Part shown: piece by piece, positions 1 through 11,035 of the stretch | Layout: the number at the start of each line of letters is the position of its first letter | Numbering within the stretch: the first letter of the stretch is position 1 | NCBI RefSeq assembly: GCF_030325625.1 | Contig: NZ_JACAIS010000001.1 | Coordinates: forward strand, 372,001 to 436,000 | DNA length: 64,000 nucleotides | Direction of reading: 5' to 3' | From: Sphingobacterium sp. N143 | GTDB lineage: Bacteria; Bacteroidota; Bacteroidia; Sphingobacteriales; Sphingobacteriaceae | The notes under the pieces: generated by a model | What the model saw: the letters and a program-made list of their open reading frames with translations, nothing else | Told to the model about the DNA's origin: nothing | The model's database searches: none | Program-made: the position numbers and the translations under genes

Positions 1-1
1 A

Positions 2-343
2 AATAAAAGAGAAGTGCATATCGCGAAAAATCGCATCAAGGAGATTGATGAAAATCTGGAATTACTGAATGATAAGGTCAAGGTAGAGTTACAGCAGGCA
101 AACGAGAACTATCTATTGGCGCAAAAGCAGGACCTGGTCTATCATCAGGCTGTAGACCAGGCCGTTGAAAATTATCGTATTACAAAGGATAAATATGACA
201 ATGGCATTGCTGATACGGATGACTTGCTGACTGCGGATGTACAACAGCTTCAGAGTAAAATAAACCTTGCTATAAGTAAAGCAAATACAATTGAGAAATA
301 TTATGACCTTCTTTTGGCAAACGGGTCGTTAAACATTAAATAG
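2..343 (+). CDS. TolC-family outer membrane efflux protein, 3' part only
   Basis: The reading frame is open from the first bases of the window and ends at a TAA, so only the last 114 or so residues of the protein are present. What remains is a long amphipathic helix rich in Ala, Gln, Lys and Asp, with the pattern YDNGIADTDDLLTA near the end. That pattern matches the last helical hairpin of TolC-type outer membrane factors, where one sees YxxGxxxxxxLLxA. A GTG at 14 is internal and not the real start. The stop lies 14 nt before the HlyD adaptor gene, so this is the outer membrane partner of the EmrAB-like pump that follows. The family identity is solid; the substrate is unknown. Confidence 0.85.
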   Translation, partial: NKREVHIAKNRIKEIDENLELLNDKVKVELQQANENYLLAQKQDLVYHQAVDQAVENYRITKDKYDNGIADTDDLLTADVQQLQSKINLAISKANTIEKYYDLLLANGSLNIK

Positions 344-357
344 CAATTAATCTAGAC

Positions 358-1461
358 ATGGAAAATACAACAGAAAACGCACCTGAAAAAAAGGGCACAA
401 ATAAAAAATTTACTATAATATTGGCTGCTTTGGTCATCTTTGGTGGGGCTTATGGGGGGTATAAATATATCCACAGCCAGTCTCATGAAACGACTGATGA
501 CGCGCAGGTCGAAAAAAATATGAGTCCCATTATCCCGCGCGTGGGCGGATTCATTGCTAAAGTATATGTCAAGGACAACGATTTGGTGAAGAAGGGCGAT
601 ACATTATTTACCATTGAAAGCCAGGATTACCAGGTTCGTGTGGACGAAGCTGAAGCTGCTTTAGCGGCAGCGCAGAGCAGCCTTGATGTGTCTAAGGCGG
701 ACGTCTATGCCTCTTCTGCCAATGTGGCGATCTCAGATGCAACCATTCAGTCAAACTTGGGAAGTATAGAAGCAGCACGTATCCGCGCAAAGCAGGCGAA
801 TAACGATTATATCCGTTACCAAAATTTGTACAACAACCAGTCCATCACAAAACAACAGTATGAACAGGCACTGACGGCCAAGCTGGAGGCTGATAAGCAG
901 GTTGAGATCTTGCAACAACAGCGTAATGCGAGTGCTTCGCAACGCAATGCTATCGTAAGTAAGACTACAGTGGCATCTAAGCAAACATCAGTAGCTGAGG
1001 CTAATATAAAAAGAGCCAAGGCGCAATTGGAAGCGGCTAAACTGAACTTGTCCTATACAGCCGTCCTGGCTTCTGTTGATGGGCAGGTGTCAAATATTAA
1101 GGTACAACCCGGACAGATGATCAATCCAGGTCAATCTTTGTTTTACATCGTGGACAATATTGAAACCTGGGTTGTTGCCAACTTTAAAGAAACCCAGTTA
1201 CAGAAAATGAAACCGGGGCAAAAAGTAGGTATCAAAGTGGATGCTTATCCAACTATTGAATTTGAAGGCGAGGTAAATTCATTTTCTCCAGCGACTGGGG
1301 CGCGCTTTTCTTTATTACCTCCGGATAATGCTACGGGTAACTTTGTGAAGACGGTACAACGCCTGCCCGTGAAAATCAAACTGACAAAAGACAATAAAGC
1401 TGAAAACATAGCATTGCTCAGACCGGGCATGAATGCTGATGTAGATGTGCATGTTCAATAA
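358..1461 (+). CDS. HlyD/EmrA-family membrane fusion protein
   Basis: This 367-residue adaptor links an inner membrane MFS pump to TolC. A single membrane helix lies at about residues 18-36, after a short cytoplasmic tail. It is followed by the family signature TTDDAQV (about 45-51) and the first half of a lipoyl-like domain (PRVGGFIAKVYVKDNDLVKKGD). A long Ala/Gln/Lys-rich coiled coil spans about 95-235, and the second lipoyl half (ASVDGQVSNIKVQPGQMI) follows, then a beta-barrel region. Length and order match EmrA. The ATG at 358 fits because the membrane helix starts close behind it. The stop is 2 nt before the permease ATG, so the two are almost certainly cotranscribed. Confidence 0.93.
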   Translation: MENTTENAPEKKGTNKKFTIILAALVIFGGAYGGYKYIHSQSHETTDDAQVEKNMSPIIPRVGGFIAKVYVKDNDLVKKGDTLFTIESQDYQVRVDEAEAALAAAQSSLDVSKADVYASSANVAISDATIQSNLGSIEAARIRAKQANNDYIRYQNLYNNQSITKQQYEQALTAKLEADKQVEILQQQRNASASQRNAIVSKTTVASKQTSVAEANIKRAKAQLEAAKLNLSYTAVLASVDGQVSNIKVQPGQMINPGQSLFYIVDNIETWVVANFKETQLQKMKPGQKVGIKVDAYPTIEFEGEVNSFSPATGARFSLLPPDNATGNFVKTVQRLPVKIKLTKDNKAENIALLRPGMNADVDVHVQ

Positions 1462-1463
1462 CT

Positions 1464-3047
1464 ATGGAAAATTTAAATCAACAAGATAGTCTGGTTGAAT
1501 ATGGTTTTCGACGTGTTGTGATCACCATTACAGCAGTGCTCTGTGCGCTGCTTGAAATCGTGGATACAACGATCGTGAATGTCGCGCTCAATGATATGAA
1601 GGGTTCATTAGGAGCAACATTGACGGATGTAGCCTGGGTTATTACGGCTTATGCCATCGCCAATGTTATCGTGATTCCGATGACCAGCTGGCTGTCCCAG
1701 CAGTTCGGACGGAGAAACTACTTTGCTGCGTCTATTATCATATTTACGGTATCTTCATTTTTATGTGGCAACGCGACCAATATCTGGGAGCTTGTGGCAT
1801 TCCGCTTTATACAGGGAATGGGTGGGGGAGCCCTTTTGGTAACTGCCCAGACCATTATTACCGAAAGCTATCCCAAGGAAAAACGCAGTATGGCGCAGGC
1901 CATCTATGGAATGGGGGTTATTATAGGACCTACCTTGGGTCCACCATTGGGGGGGTATATCATCGATAATTTCTCCTGGCCCTATATTTTCTATATTAAT
2001 GTACCCCTGGGAATCATCGCGACATTGCTGACATTGTCCTTTGTGCGCAGCCCGAAATATAGTCAAAAACAATCCGCAAGAGAGGTGGATTGGTTTGGCA
2101 TGATATTTTTGATCATGTTCATCGGTTCGCTCCAATTCGTTTTGGAACATGGCCAGCAGGATGACTGGTTTGACGATCCACTGATCCTGGGCTTATCGAT
2201 CTTATCGGTCTTCGGTTTGCTATTCTTCATTTGGCGGGAACTGGTTTACGATAAACCTATCGTTAACCTTCGGGTATTGAAGGATAAGAATCTGCAGGTC
2301 GGTGTCGTGATGAGTTTTATACTCGGTTTTGGCCTGTTTGGATCAACCTTTATTATCCCCATCTACACGCAATCCATCCTTGGCTGGACGGCGACTGATG
2401 CCGGACTCCTGCTACTGCCTAGTTCGATCATGACGGGGATCATGATGCCTTTTATCGGTAAGATGATTCAGAATGGAGTTCCTCAAAAATATATGGTTGC
2501 AGTAGGCTTGAGCATTTTCTTTGGCTTTTGTTTCTGGATGTACAGCTTGATGACCAATGATACGGGGTCTGAGCATATGTTTTGGCCATTGATCATCCGT
2601 GGTGTGGGCTTGGGGCTGCTGTTTGTTCCTGTCATGACGCTATCGTTGTCTACCTTGCATGGGAAGTCCATTGGGGAGGGCGCGGCGTTTACAGGGATGA
2701 TGCGTCAGCTGGGGGGCTCGTTTGGTATTGCCTTAATTACGACCTTTATTGCCCGTGACTCTCAAAAACACCGTGTGGATCTGGTTGCCAATTTGGACCC
2801 CAGTAAGTTTGATGTGCAACAAAGGCTGCAACAGCTGCAGATGAGTTTCCAGTCAAAAGGTTTTGCACCTAATGAAGCAATGGCCAAAGCACATCAATTA
2901 TTGGACATGAGTGTCATGAAGCAAGCTACAGTTTTGTCCTATATGGATGTGTTTTTATATCTTGGAGTCGTATTTCTCCTTTGTGTGCCCTTTGTATTGA
3001 TGATCAAACAAGGGAAAACACAGGTTGATATGTCCAGTGTCCATTAG
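1464..3047 (+). CDS. DHA2-family MFS multidrug transporter (EmrB-like)
   Basis: This 527-residue inner membrane permease has about 14 predicted helices, as expected for the DHA2 (14-TMS) drug:H+ antiporter branch. Visible signatures are a motif-A version in the loop after the second helix (SWLSQQFGRRNYF) and a glycine/proline-rich motif C (GVIIGPTLGPPLGG), which marks antiporters. A larger loop near the C-terminus (about residues 435-490) precedes the last helix. It starts 2 nt after the adaptor stop, giving the order tolC-emrA-emrB, and a strong terminator follows. The pump very likely exports hydrophobic compounds, but the substrate cannot be read from the sequence. Confidence 0.93.
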   Translation: MENLNQQDSLVEYGFRRVVITITAVLCALLEIVDTTIVNVALNDMKGSLGATLTDVAWVITAYAIANVIVIPMTSWLSQQFGRRNYFAASIIIFTVSSFLCGNATNIWELVAFRFIQGMGGGALLVTAQTIITESYPKEKRSMAQAIYGMGVIIGPTLGPPLGGYIIDNFSWPYIFYINVPLGIIATLLTLSFVRSPKYSQKQSAREVDWFGMIFLIMFIGSLQFVLEHGQQDDWFDDPLILGLSILSVFGLLFFIWRELVYDKPIVNLRVLKDKNLQVGVVMSFILGFGLFGSTFIIPIYTQSILGWTATDAGLLLLPSSIMTGIMMPFIGKMIQNGVPQKYMVAVGLSIFFGFCFWMYSLMTNDTGSEHMFWPLIIRGVGLGLLFVPVMTLSLSTLHGKSIGEGAAFTGMMRQLGGSFGIALITTFIARDSQKHRVDLVANLDPSKFDVQQRLQQLQMSFQSKGFAPNEAMAKAHQLLDMSVMKQATVLSYMDVFLYLGVVFLLCVPFVLMIKQGKTQVDMSSVH

Positions 3048-3072
3048 AAATGACAAAATATAACTATCCTCG

Positions 3073-3108
3073 GCCCTCAAAAAACGGATGTTTTTTGAGG
3101 GCTTTTTT
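3073..3108 (+). terminator. Rho-independent terminator of the EmrAB-TolC operon
   Basis: A perfect 13-bp stem (3073-3085 with 3090-3102, GCCCTC core plus an A/T run) closes a GGAT loop and is followed by six T. It lies 25 nt after the permease stop. Confidence 0.92.
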
Positions 3109-3259
3109 GTGCTCCAAATGTGATAAAAGAAAACCCGATTTAAAATTGATTGTTACTTAATAAAAGATTTTAAAATTTATGACTAACCCGTGAAACCACA
3201 TCAGGTTCTATTGGTTGTCAAGAGGTTTAAATAAGTTTCTGATCTCAAAGTAACAGGAC

Positions 3260-4480
3260 ATGCATACGGAAAAACTTAATTTTTTAGCGTTTATAATCCC
3301 CTTGTTTTTGCTGTTGATGGTATTGGAGTATGGGTACAGTCTGAAGCAACAGAAGCACTATTATACGTTTGATGAATCCGTTGCCAATCTCAATGTTGGT
3401 ATAGTCGAACGTATGTGTGACATGTTTTCCGTGAGTTTATTTTACTTCTTTTTTGTTTGGGTGTATCAGCACTTTGCAATTTTTGATATCCAGGCCAATC
3501 TATGGACTTGGCTGCTTCTTTTTTTATTTACCGATTTTCTGTGGTATTGGTACCATCGTTATAGTCATGAAGTAAACCTGCTCTGGGCGGCTCATGTGGT
3601 TCACCATCAGAGTGAAGATTATAATTTTACTGTGGCGGCACGGATCACGATATTTCAAGCTGTATTCCGTTCACTTTTTTGGGCCTTTATCCCTCTTTTG
3701 GGCTTCCCACCTTTTATGATGACAGCTATTTTACTGATCCATGGTGTCTATCCATTTTTCTCCCATACGCAGACTGTGGGTAACCTGGGGGTTCTTGAAA
3801 AAGTATTTGTTACCCCATCACATCACCGGGTGCACCACAGTAGTAATGACATTTACCTGGACAAAAACTATGGCGACATTTTAATCATCTGGGATAAATT
3901 GTTTGGAACATTTATTTCAGAGCAAAAAGATCAACCCTGTGTTTATGGTCTCACCAAACCTATTCATCGTTATACTTTCTTATGGCAGCACTTTCATTAT
4001 TTATTTGAAATAGGCTTATCTTTTAAGCGTGCTGAGGGAGTAAAAAATAAGCTGCGGACAATCTTTGGGCGGCCGGATGACATCCAGCCTGAAATCAGGG
4101 AAAAACTGGAACAGAAGATTTTTGCCGGAACCAAATCCCGGGTTCATGGAAAACGTCTGAGCCGATATATCTTTTTTCAATCCATGCTGACCATGCTGTT
4201 GTTATTTTTCTTTTTGCTCTTCGGTAATTATCAGCAAAGTGGTCAGTTGATGGTCGGTGGCCTATTTATCCTGTGCAGTGTCATCTGTATTGGTGGCTTG
4301 CTGGAACATGAAAAATGGGTTTTTCAGCTCGAGATATTTCGGGTGTTGCTGCTGCTTCTGTTTGCTTGGATGACCTTGCATCTTTTCGGTCTGCTGCTGC
4401 TGTTAGGAGCAGTGATCTTTGTCCTGCTGCTGTTCTATAATGGGTTAAAGCATCGTTATGATAAAATTCTTTATTCGTAA
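3260..4480 (+). CDS. Sterol desaturase / fatty acid hydroxylase superfamily membrane protein
   Basis: This 406-residue integral membrane protein carries the histidine clusters of di-iron membrane oxygenases: HRYSH (residues 99-103), HVVHH (112-116) and HHRVHH (188-193), with further His at about 161 and 169. Family members hydroxylate or desaturate lipid substrates using O2. The N-terminal part has three or four helices around the clusters. The C-terminal third (about 320-400) adds further hydrophobic helices, making the protein longer than the minimal domain. It stands alone on the plus strand and ends 3 nt before the convergent glycosyltransferase gene. The family is clear; the lipid substrate is not. 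Confidence 0.9.
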   Translation: MHTEKLNFLAFIIPLFLLLMVLEYGYSLKQQKHYYTFDESVANLNVGIVERMCDMFSVSLFYFFFVWVYQHFAIFDIQANLWTWLLLFLFTDFLWYWYHRYSHEVNLLWAAHVVHHQSEDYNFTVAARITIFQAVFRSLFWAFIPLLGFPPFMMTAILLIHGVYPFFSHTQTVGNLGVLEKVFVTPSHHRVHHSSNDIYLDKNYGDILIIWDKLFGTFISEQKDQPCVYGLTKPIHRYTFLWQHFHYLFEIGLSFKRAEGVKNKLRTIFGRPDDIQPEIREKLEQKIFAGTKSRVHGKRLSRYIFFQSMLTMLLLFFFLLFGNYQQSGQLMVGGLFILCSVICIGGLLEHEKWVFQLEIFRVLLLLLFAWMTLHLFGLLLLLGAVIFVLLLFYNGLKHRYDKILYS

Positions 4481-4483
4481 TTA

Positions 4484-5659
4484 TCACTTTCGACTTGCAC
4501 ATAAGTCGATGAAGGTCTGGCAGTAGGTCCTGGCCATGATATCCCAGCTGAAGTGTTCGGCTGTATTTTTTTTGAATTCTTGTGCCAGCAATGTGTAGTG
4601 GTCGGGTAAATCTATCATGGATTGGAGCTGGCTGATCCATGCCTTGGGGTCCTGGCTGGGAAGTAAGAGACCATTGCAGTTGTGGGTAATGGCACTGGTT
4701 ATGCCCTCCAATTCGGCAGCAACCACCATGGTGCCTGCCATGGAAGCCTCCAGGCAGACCAGGCCAAAGCCTTCCATATCGCCATATACTTTGATATTGG
4801 GCATTAGAAATGCCTGGGCATGAGCCAGAAGGTCCTGAAGCTGATTAAAAGGTACTTTCCCCAAATGCTGTATTTTGTTAGGGTAAGCATTTAACAATTG
4901 ACGCATTTGTTTCTGATCCGTTGGATGCCCCAGAAATAAGCTGATCAGATGCGATAATTGGGCCGGTAAGAGATCTAACAGCCGTTCTTTCCACTGGGGC
5001 TTATGGTCAAAAGGTCCTACCATAAGCAATTTAAAATTTCCATGCAGTGCTGGGATAACTTCTTGCATCAACCAGGAGAAACCTTTTCGCTTTACGGGTC
5101 TCCCTAAGGTGATAAAATAAGGGATGGGAACGGGCATATGATCAGCGGTGTCTTTACCAGGTCCTGTATTGTCTGATATGCTCGTGTGGATGGGATCTAC
5201 ACCGTTGGGTATAGTGATGATGATGGCGGGGTCAATACCCCGTAGCACTGCGGCGCTGGCTGTAGCTTGACTGACAGTGATGATTTGGTCAAAGCAATTG
5301 AAGCGGGGTATGATTTTACGCTGAAAATAACTGTGCGGAAAAACCACATCCAGCCCATGGAGGGTAACCACTCTTTTTAGATGCTCATAGCCCCGATGAA
5401 AAGAGGCCAAAGAAGCGATCAGGCCATCGTTAAAATGAATCACCCTGATCTGCGGGTGGGCCTTGATTTTGGATAGAATCCGACGGTTTAATTGCCAGAA
5501 GAACCGCCAGATCGGTTCGCTGTTATCATACACCAAGGTATGTACCTTTACATAAAGTGCTGCAGTATTGATGAGCTCAAAACTCTGTTTTTCCATTCCC
5601 CCGATTGCGGGAGGATACTTGTGACTGACAAACAATACTTCTATTTCAGACGGTGACAT
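4484..5659 (-). CDS. Glycosyltransferase family 4 protein
   Basis: This 391-residue protein has a GT-B fold. The N-terminal domain opens with VLFVSHKYPPAIGGMEKQ, the usual donor-pocket glycine loop of GT4 enzymes. The C-terminal domain carries LGRPVKRKGF and the E-x7-E type region GDMEGFGLVCLEA, which binds the nucleotide sugar. The frame is open to 5746, but the ATG at 5659 is preferred because the family homology starts there. This start overlaps the end of the membrane protein gene by 14 nt, which suggests translational coupling. It is the last gene of a three-gene operon with another GT4 and a flippase-like protein. It probably adds a sugar to a lipid or lipid-linked glycan. Confidence 0.88.
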   Translation of the reverse strand: MSPSEIEVLFVSHKYPPAIGGMEKQSFELINTAALYVKVHTLVYDNSEPIWRFFWQLNRRILSKIKAHPQIRVIHFNDGLIASLASFHRGYEHLKRVVTLHGLDVVFPHSYFQRKIIPRFNCFDQIITVSQATASAAVLRGIDPAIIITIPNGVDPIHTSISDNTGPGKDTADHMPVPIPYFITLGRPVKRKGFSWLMQEVIPALHGNFKLLMVGPFDHKPQWKERLLDLLPAQLSHLISLFLGHPTDQKQMRQLLNAYPNKIQHLGKVPFNQLQDLLAHAQAFLMPNIKVYGDMEGFGLVCLEASMAGTMVVAAELEGITSAITHNCNGLLLPSQDPKAWISQLQSMIDLPDHYTLLAQEFKKNTAEHFSWDIMARTYCQTFIDLCASRK

Positions 5660-6647
5660 GGATGTTCTTTCTTTTGATGCATAAATAAAATATAAAACCA
5701 ATGGCAATCCAGAACACTTGGCGGCCACGGCGTAGGATGGACACACTTAACCAGATGCTTCCGCCGGTAATTCCGATCATGTTTAGCAGCAGTTTATTGG
5801 AAATCTCTTCGATACCCAACTGCCCGGGGATAAAAGCCCCAGCACTTTTTAAGATAATCACACTCATGTCAAGGATCAGCCCATGAATAACCTGGACATC
5901 TATGGTCAGGAACCTTAAGATGAGGTAAAATTCTAAGCTACCGATAAGCCAGTGAATGGCAAATAGGAGGTATGAGCACCAAAAGATCTTATTTTGCTGT
6001 TGGTAAAATTCCTTTATACTCCAGCATAGCACCTGTATGCGTATTCTTGCTTTTCCAAAAAATGAGGAACTGGCGGAGCTGGGGCAAGGGGGAGACTTGG
6101 TCGAGACTAACCAGTAAAATATAAAGGCCATAAATAACAATAGGCATGCACAGAGGATATAGATAGCCTGGCCAGTAAAGCGCATGATTTCCAATCTCAA
6201 GGGGGATAGCATCAACCAGCACATGGCCAACAGAAATAGGGTCAACTGGGATAATACGGCTGTGATACGGGAGATGGCAACAGCGTTTATACTTTCTTTT
6301 TTGGGAATGCCGTAACGGGATACAAGGTCTGCTTTGAGCAGATCGCCACCAATGATACTCGTGGGATTAAAGAGGCCTACCGTTTCGCCAATCAGCCGTA
6401 TGGCATAAAGTTCCCTCAGGCGGATGCGATTTTTTGAAGCGCCCAAACAGATCCACCAGCCTAATGTTCCAAAAAAATAGGCAACAAGGGTGGTGAGCAG
6501 AATAAAAACAAAACGGTAGCCGATGGTGTTGAGTTCCTTCTTTAAGGCAGAAAGATCACTGTGGGCCAGAAAAATAGCAACTGACACCAGGATCAGGACT
6601 ATAAAGGAAACCTTGAATAGCTTGCGTGGATTTGCTAATTTGCCCAT
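5646..6647 (-). CDS. Flippase-like / LPG-synthase transmembrane domain protein
   Basis: This 333-residue polytopic membrane protein has about eight hydrophobic segments and the conserved core of the lysylphosphatidylglycerol-synthase TM family (UPF0104/AglD-like). The core reads GETVGLFNPTSIIGGDLLKA, followed by SINAVAISRITAVLSQ. The soluble aminoacyl-transfer domain of MprF is absent, so only the membrane part exists. The gene overlaps the upstream glycosyltransferase by 13 nt and the downstream one by 14 nt. Such stand-alone domains often lie beside glycosyltransferases, and a role in moving a glycolipid across the membrane is a reasonable inference but is not shown. Confidence 0.85.
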   Translation of the reverse strand: MGKLANPRKLFKVSFIVLILVSVAIFLAHSDLSALKKELNTIGYRFVFILLTTLVAYFFGTLGWWICLGASKNRIRLRELYAIRLIGETVGLFNPTSIIGGDLLKADLVSRYGIPKKESINAVAISRITAVLSQLTLFLLAMCWLMLSPLRLEIMRFTGQAIYILCACLLLFMAFIFYWLVSTKSPPCPSSASSSFFGKARIRIQVLCWSIKEFYQQQNKIFWCSYLLFAIHWLIGSLEFYLILRFLTIDVQVIHGLILDMSVIILKSAGAFIPGQLGIEEISNKLLLNMIGITGGSIWLSVSILRRGRQVFWIAIGFIFYLCIKRKNIHVTV

Positions 6648-7810
6648 GCTAATGCCGTGTCAGGAGTTTTGTTGGCCAGTAATTCAATATCATCAAAATA
6701 TTGCTGTGTTAATGCTGTCCAATCCAACTGGCCAGCATAGGCAAGCCCCGCAGTAACCAGGTTTCTTTTTAGCTTTGAGTCGGAGAGTACTTGCTTTAAA
6801 TAATAAACATACTCAGCGGCGTTATCGGGTTGACATTTAAACCCATTGACACCATGTTGGATCAGGGAAGCTGATCCGCCACCATTGGCAATAATGGAAG
6901 GGAGGCCGGAAGCCATGGCTTCAATAACGACATTTCCATAGGTTTCGGAAACCGACGGGAAAATAAAGGCATCCGCCGAGGCATATAACCGGGCGAGTTC
7001 TTGATGGGGTTTCTTTCCAAGGAAGATGGCCTTCGGCATTTCCTGCATGGCTGTAGCTTTGGCAGTTCCCTCACCGACGACGATGAAATTGTAGTCCAAT
7101 TGCTGTATTTGTATTGCCTGGTAAATTTCTATGAGTGTTTTAATGTTTTTTTCCCATACAAGCCGGCTTGCAAACAGAACCGTGGGCCTGTCGTTGTTCG
7201 TCAGTCCGCGCAAATACGACAGATCTCTCTTTTGTGGGGTGAAAAGTTTGGTGTCTATGCCTCTTTGCCATAGCTTTAGACCTTCCTGCTGCAGGCCGAT
7301 CTGCTGTAACTCGCTTAAAATAGATCTGGTGGGGACATAGACAATATCACACTTATTATAAAAATTATTCATTGCCCGTTTCATCCAGAGCTCTGTTGGT
7401 TTCACCAAGGGCAACATATTCTTGAAGTAATAAGCTATATAAGAGATAAAATGGGTATGGTAAATTGTTAACACAGGGATGTTTCTGCGCTTTGCATAGT
7501 TGAGGGCAAAAAAGCCTAATAGTGAAGGGGTAGCGATATGGATCACGTCGGGCATAAACTCGTCCAATGCCAGCTCGAGTTTCTTTTTAATGAGCTGTGG
7601 AATTGCCAGGCAATAATCGTCGTTTACAGGAATCTTGAAGGTCGGAACTTTGTAGGAATGAAAATCTCTAAATTGTGCGGGACCTCCACCGTAAATAAAG
7701 AAATAGTTGAATCGTTCTTGATCAATACGGTTTATTAACTGGAACATCGTCCGGGATGCACCGTCAAAATCTTCAACGAGGATTTCTGTAAAGAAGGCTA
7801 TCTTTCTCAT
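6635..7810 (-). CDS. Glycosyltransferase family 4 protein (first gene of glycolipid operon)
   Basis: This 391-residue GT-B enzyme has an N-terminal domain starting IAFFTEILVEDFDGASRTM, where the diacylglycerol glucosyltransferase-type GT4 proteins have a similar start. The C-terminal domain holds FASRLVWEKNIKTLIE and SETYGNVVIEAMASGLPSI, the phosphate-binding Arg/Lys and the E-x7-E motif. The frame continues to 7870, but the ATG at 7810 matches where family homology begins. Its 3' end overlaps the flippase-like gene by 13 nt. The three-gene set suggests synthesis and translocation of a glycolipid or short glycan; donor and acceptor are unknown. Confidence 0.88.
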   Translation of the reverse strand: MRKIAFFTEILVEDFDGASRTMFQLINRIDQERFNYFFIYGGGPAQFRDFHSYKVPTFKIPVNDDYCLAIPQLIKKKLELALDEFMPDVIHIATPSLLGFFALNYAKRRNIPVLTIYHTHFISYIAYYFKNMLPLVKPTELWMKRAMNNFYNKCDIVYVPTRSILSELQQIGLQQEGLKLWQRGIDTKLFTPQKRDLSYLRGLTNNDRPTVLFASRLVWEKNIKTLIEIYQAIQIQQLDYNFIVVGEGTAKATAMQEMPKAIFLGKKPHQELARLYASADAFIFPSVSETYGNVVIEAMASGLPSIIANGGGSASLIQHGVNGFKCQPDNAAEYVYYLKQVLSDSKLKRNLVTAGLAYAGQLDWTALTQQYFDDIELLANKTPDTALAWAN

Positions 7811-7964
7811 TTTATTCTCAATTAGGGGCTCCATAAAAATAGTTGAACTCCGTAACCTCAATGCTATCAAGGTGTTAATTTTTTATCACGGGGCTGTTTA
7901 TAAATTATTAGGTATTAATAATTTGGAAATAATTTATATAAACAGAATTAATTGATCGTTATAA

Positions 7965-7992
7965 TTGAGCTAATGTTGGAATCATAATTTTG
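7965..7992 (+). promoter_or_regulatory. Candidate promoter of the EEP-family gene
   Basis: TAATTTTG at 7985-7992 matches the Bacteroidota -7 consensus TAnnTTTG. ATTG lies 17 nt upstream as a possible -33 element. Transcription would begin about 15 nt before the ATG. Confidence 0.4.
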
Positions 7993-8014
7993 GATTGAAC
8001 AAAATATTCAACCC

Positions 8015-8998
8015 ATGCTATTAGATCTATTGTTCGAAAAAAGACTCAAGTCAAGAACCTTCAGGAAAATACTTATACTCACGGTCTGTGCTGCTGCAGG
8101 TGTGATGCTCGGGTTTAAACTGAAACCAAAACGGAGTCAACTGAACAATTTGGTGCATGTCGAGATGCCTGATGTGCAACATGGACAGCTCAATTTATTG
8201 ACTTATAATATTGCAGGACTTCCGGAGCTGATATCCAGTGCAGTGACAGCCCGGGCATCCAGTATTGCTGCTATCGGAGAACGGATCAATCAGTTTGATA
8301 TTGTAAATGTGCAGGAGGATTTTAATTATAATAAATATCTATACAGTAGAAATGGACACAGGTACAGGACGGAGAATATGGGCGGTGTGCCTTTTGGGGA
8401 TGGTTTGAGTACTTTATCGCAATACCCAATTGTGGATTTTGAACGGGTGAGCTGGACGGCCTGTCACGGGACCGATTGTCTCACACCCAAAGGGTTTTCA
8501 TATGCGCGCATTCAGCTGGCGAAGGCCGTGTTTATTGACGTATATAATGTCCACGCAACAGCACAGGATGATCAGGAGGCAACAGTGGCCCGTCAGAAAA
8601 ATTTAAATCAACTGAAGCAGTACATCCAAAAATTTTCGGCAGGCAAAGCGCTATTGATTATGGGGGATTTTAACGCACATTATGCTCACGCGTTGGACAA
8701 TGTGGCCTCTTTTCAAAAGGACTTGGGCTTGGTAGATGCTTGGGTAAGTTTAAAAAACCAAGGGAAAATACCTTCAAACGAACCTAATTTCATTGCTAGG
8801 GCTGCATTGGAATTGACAGATGACTGTGAAGGGATTGATAAAATTTATTACCGTAACAGTGGGCAGCTGCAGTTTGAGGCCAAGAACTATCAGGTCCAAA
8901 AAGAACTTTTCCAAAATCGGGATGGCCAAGATTTATCAGACCACTGCGCAGTATCGCTGGCCATGGCCTGGCATGTAAGACAAGATGCTGCTTATTAA
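8015..8998 (+). CDS. Exported endonuclease/exonuclease/phosphatase-family protein
   Basis: This 327-residue protein of the DNase I / sphingomyelinase / inositol phosphatase fold has a basic start and a hydrophobic segment (about residues 19-35) that should export or anchor it. The catalytic set is in order: LLTYNIAGLPE, NVQED (metal-binding Glu), YNVHATA (His), MGDFNAH (Asp/Asn) and LSDHCA (Asp-His pair). The arrangement is closest to sphingomyelinase- or phospholipase C-like members, but the substrate cannot be assigned from the motifs. A good Bacteroidota promoter and a strong terminator flank it, so it is probably monocistronic. It faces away from the glycolipid operon. Confidence 0.85.
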   Translation: MLLDLLFEKRLKSRTFRKILILTVCAAAGVMLGFKLKPKRSQLNNLVHVEMPDVQHGQLNLLTYNIAGLPELISSAVTARASSIAAIGERINQFDIVNVQEDFNYNKYLYSRNGHRYRTENMGGVPFGDGLSTLSQYPIVDFERVSWTACHGTDCLTPKGFSYARIQLAKAVFIDVYNVHATAQDDQEATVARQKNLNQLKQYIQKFSAGKALLIMGDFNAHYAHALDNVASFQKDLGLVDAWVSLKNQGKIPSNEPNFIARAALELTDDCEGIDKIYYRNSGQLQFEAKNYQVQKELFQNRDGQDLSDHCAVSLAMAWHVRQDAAY

Positions 8999-9055
8999 AC
9001 CTTACAATACTTTTATAACAAGACTTTCTCAATTCTTTCATATCAATCGCGATTA

Positions 9056-9081
9056 GCACTGAACCCCTTCAGTGCTTTTTT
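9056..9081 (+). terminator. Rho-independent terminator of the EEP-family gene
   Basis: An 8-bp perfect stem, GCACTGAA (9056-9063) with TTCAGTGC (9068-9075), has a CCCC loop and is followed by six T. Confidence 0.88.
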
Positions 9082-9204
9082 ATGATGGATCGACCAGGCT
9101 AACCGGCCTACCTTTTACCCATTTCAGGAGGAAGGTAGCGAATAGCTGACCAAATTTAAGGGGAAGTGTGACAGCTGCGGATCGGTGTCAGAGGGCCAAA
9201 GATC

Positions 9205-9240
9205 AAAAAAGCCCCATAAAATAAATTATGGAGCCTTTAA
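9205..9240 (-). terminator. Terminator of the ABC-F gene (minus strand)
   Basis: Read on the minus strand, GGCTCCATAA pairs with TTATGGGGCT, using two G-U wobbles, and is followed directly by a run of T. It lies about 20 nt beyond the ABC-F stop. On the plus strand the same wobble positions become mismatches, so it works in one direction only. Confidence 0.75.
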
Positions 9241-9258
9241 AATTGGGATAAGTTATCT

Positions 9259-10932
<1,674 letters not shown>

Positions 10933-10992
10933 TCAGTTTAGAGGCTAAAATCTAAAAAAAAAAGGCTGGATAAAGATGGATGGGGTGATGGA

Positions 10993-11035
10993 TTTAATGA
11001 ATAAGGGCGATTAAAAATCGCCCTTATTCATTAAA
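10993..11035. terminator. 19-bp perfect inverted repeat at the end of the small membrane protein gene
   Basis: Arms 10993-11011 and 11017-11035 are perfectly complementary around a 5-nt loop. The stop codon of the minus-strand small gene (11024-11026) lies inside the right arm. The GGGCGAT core suggests a terminator, but no clean T-run follows on the minus strand, so it may instead stabilise the mRNA end. Confidence 0.6.
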
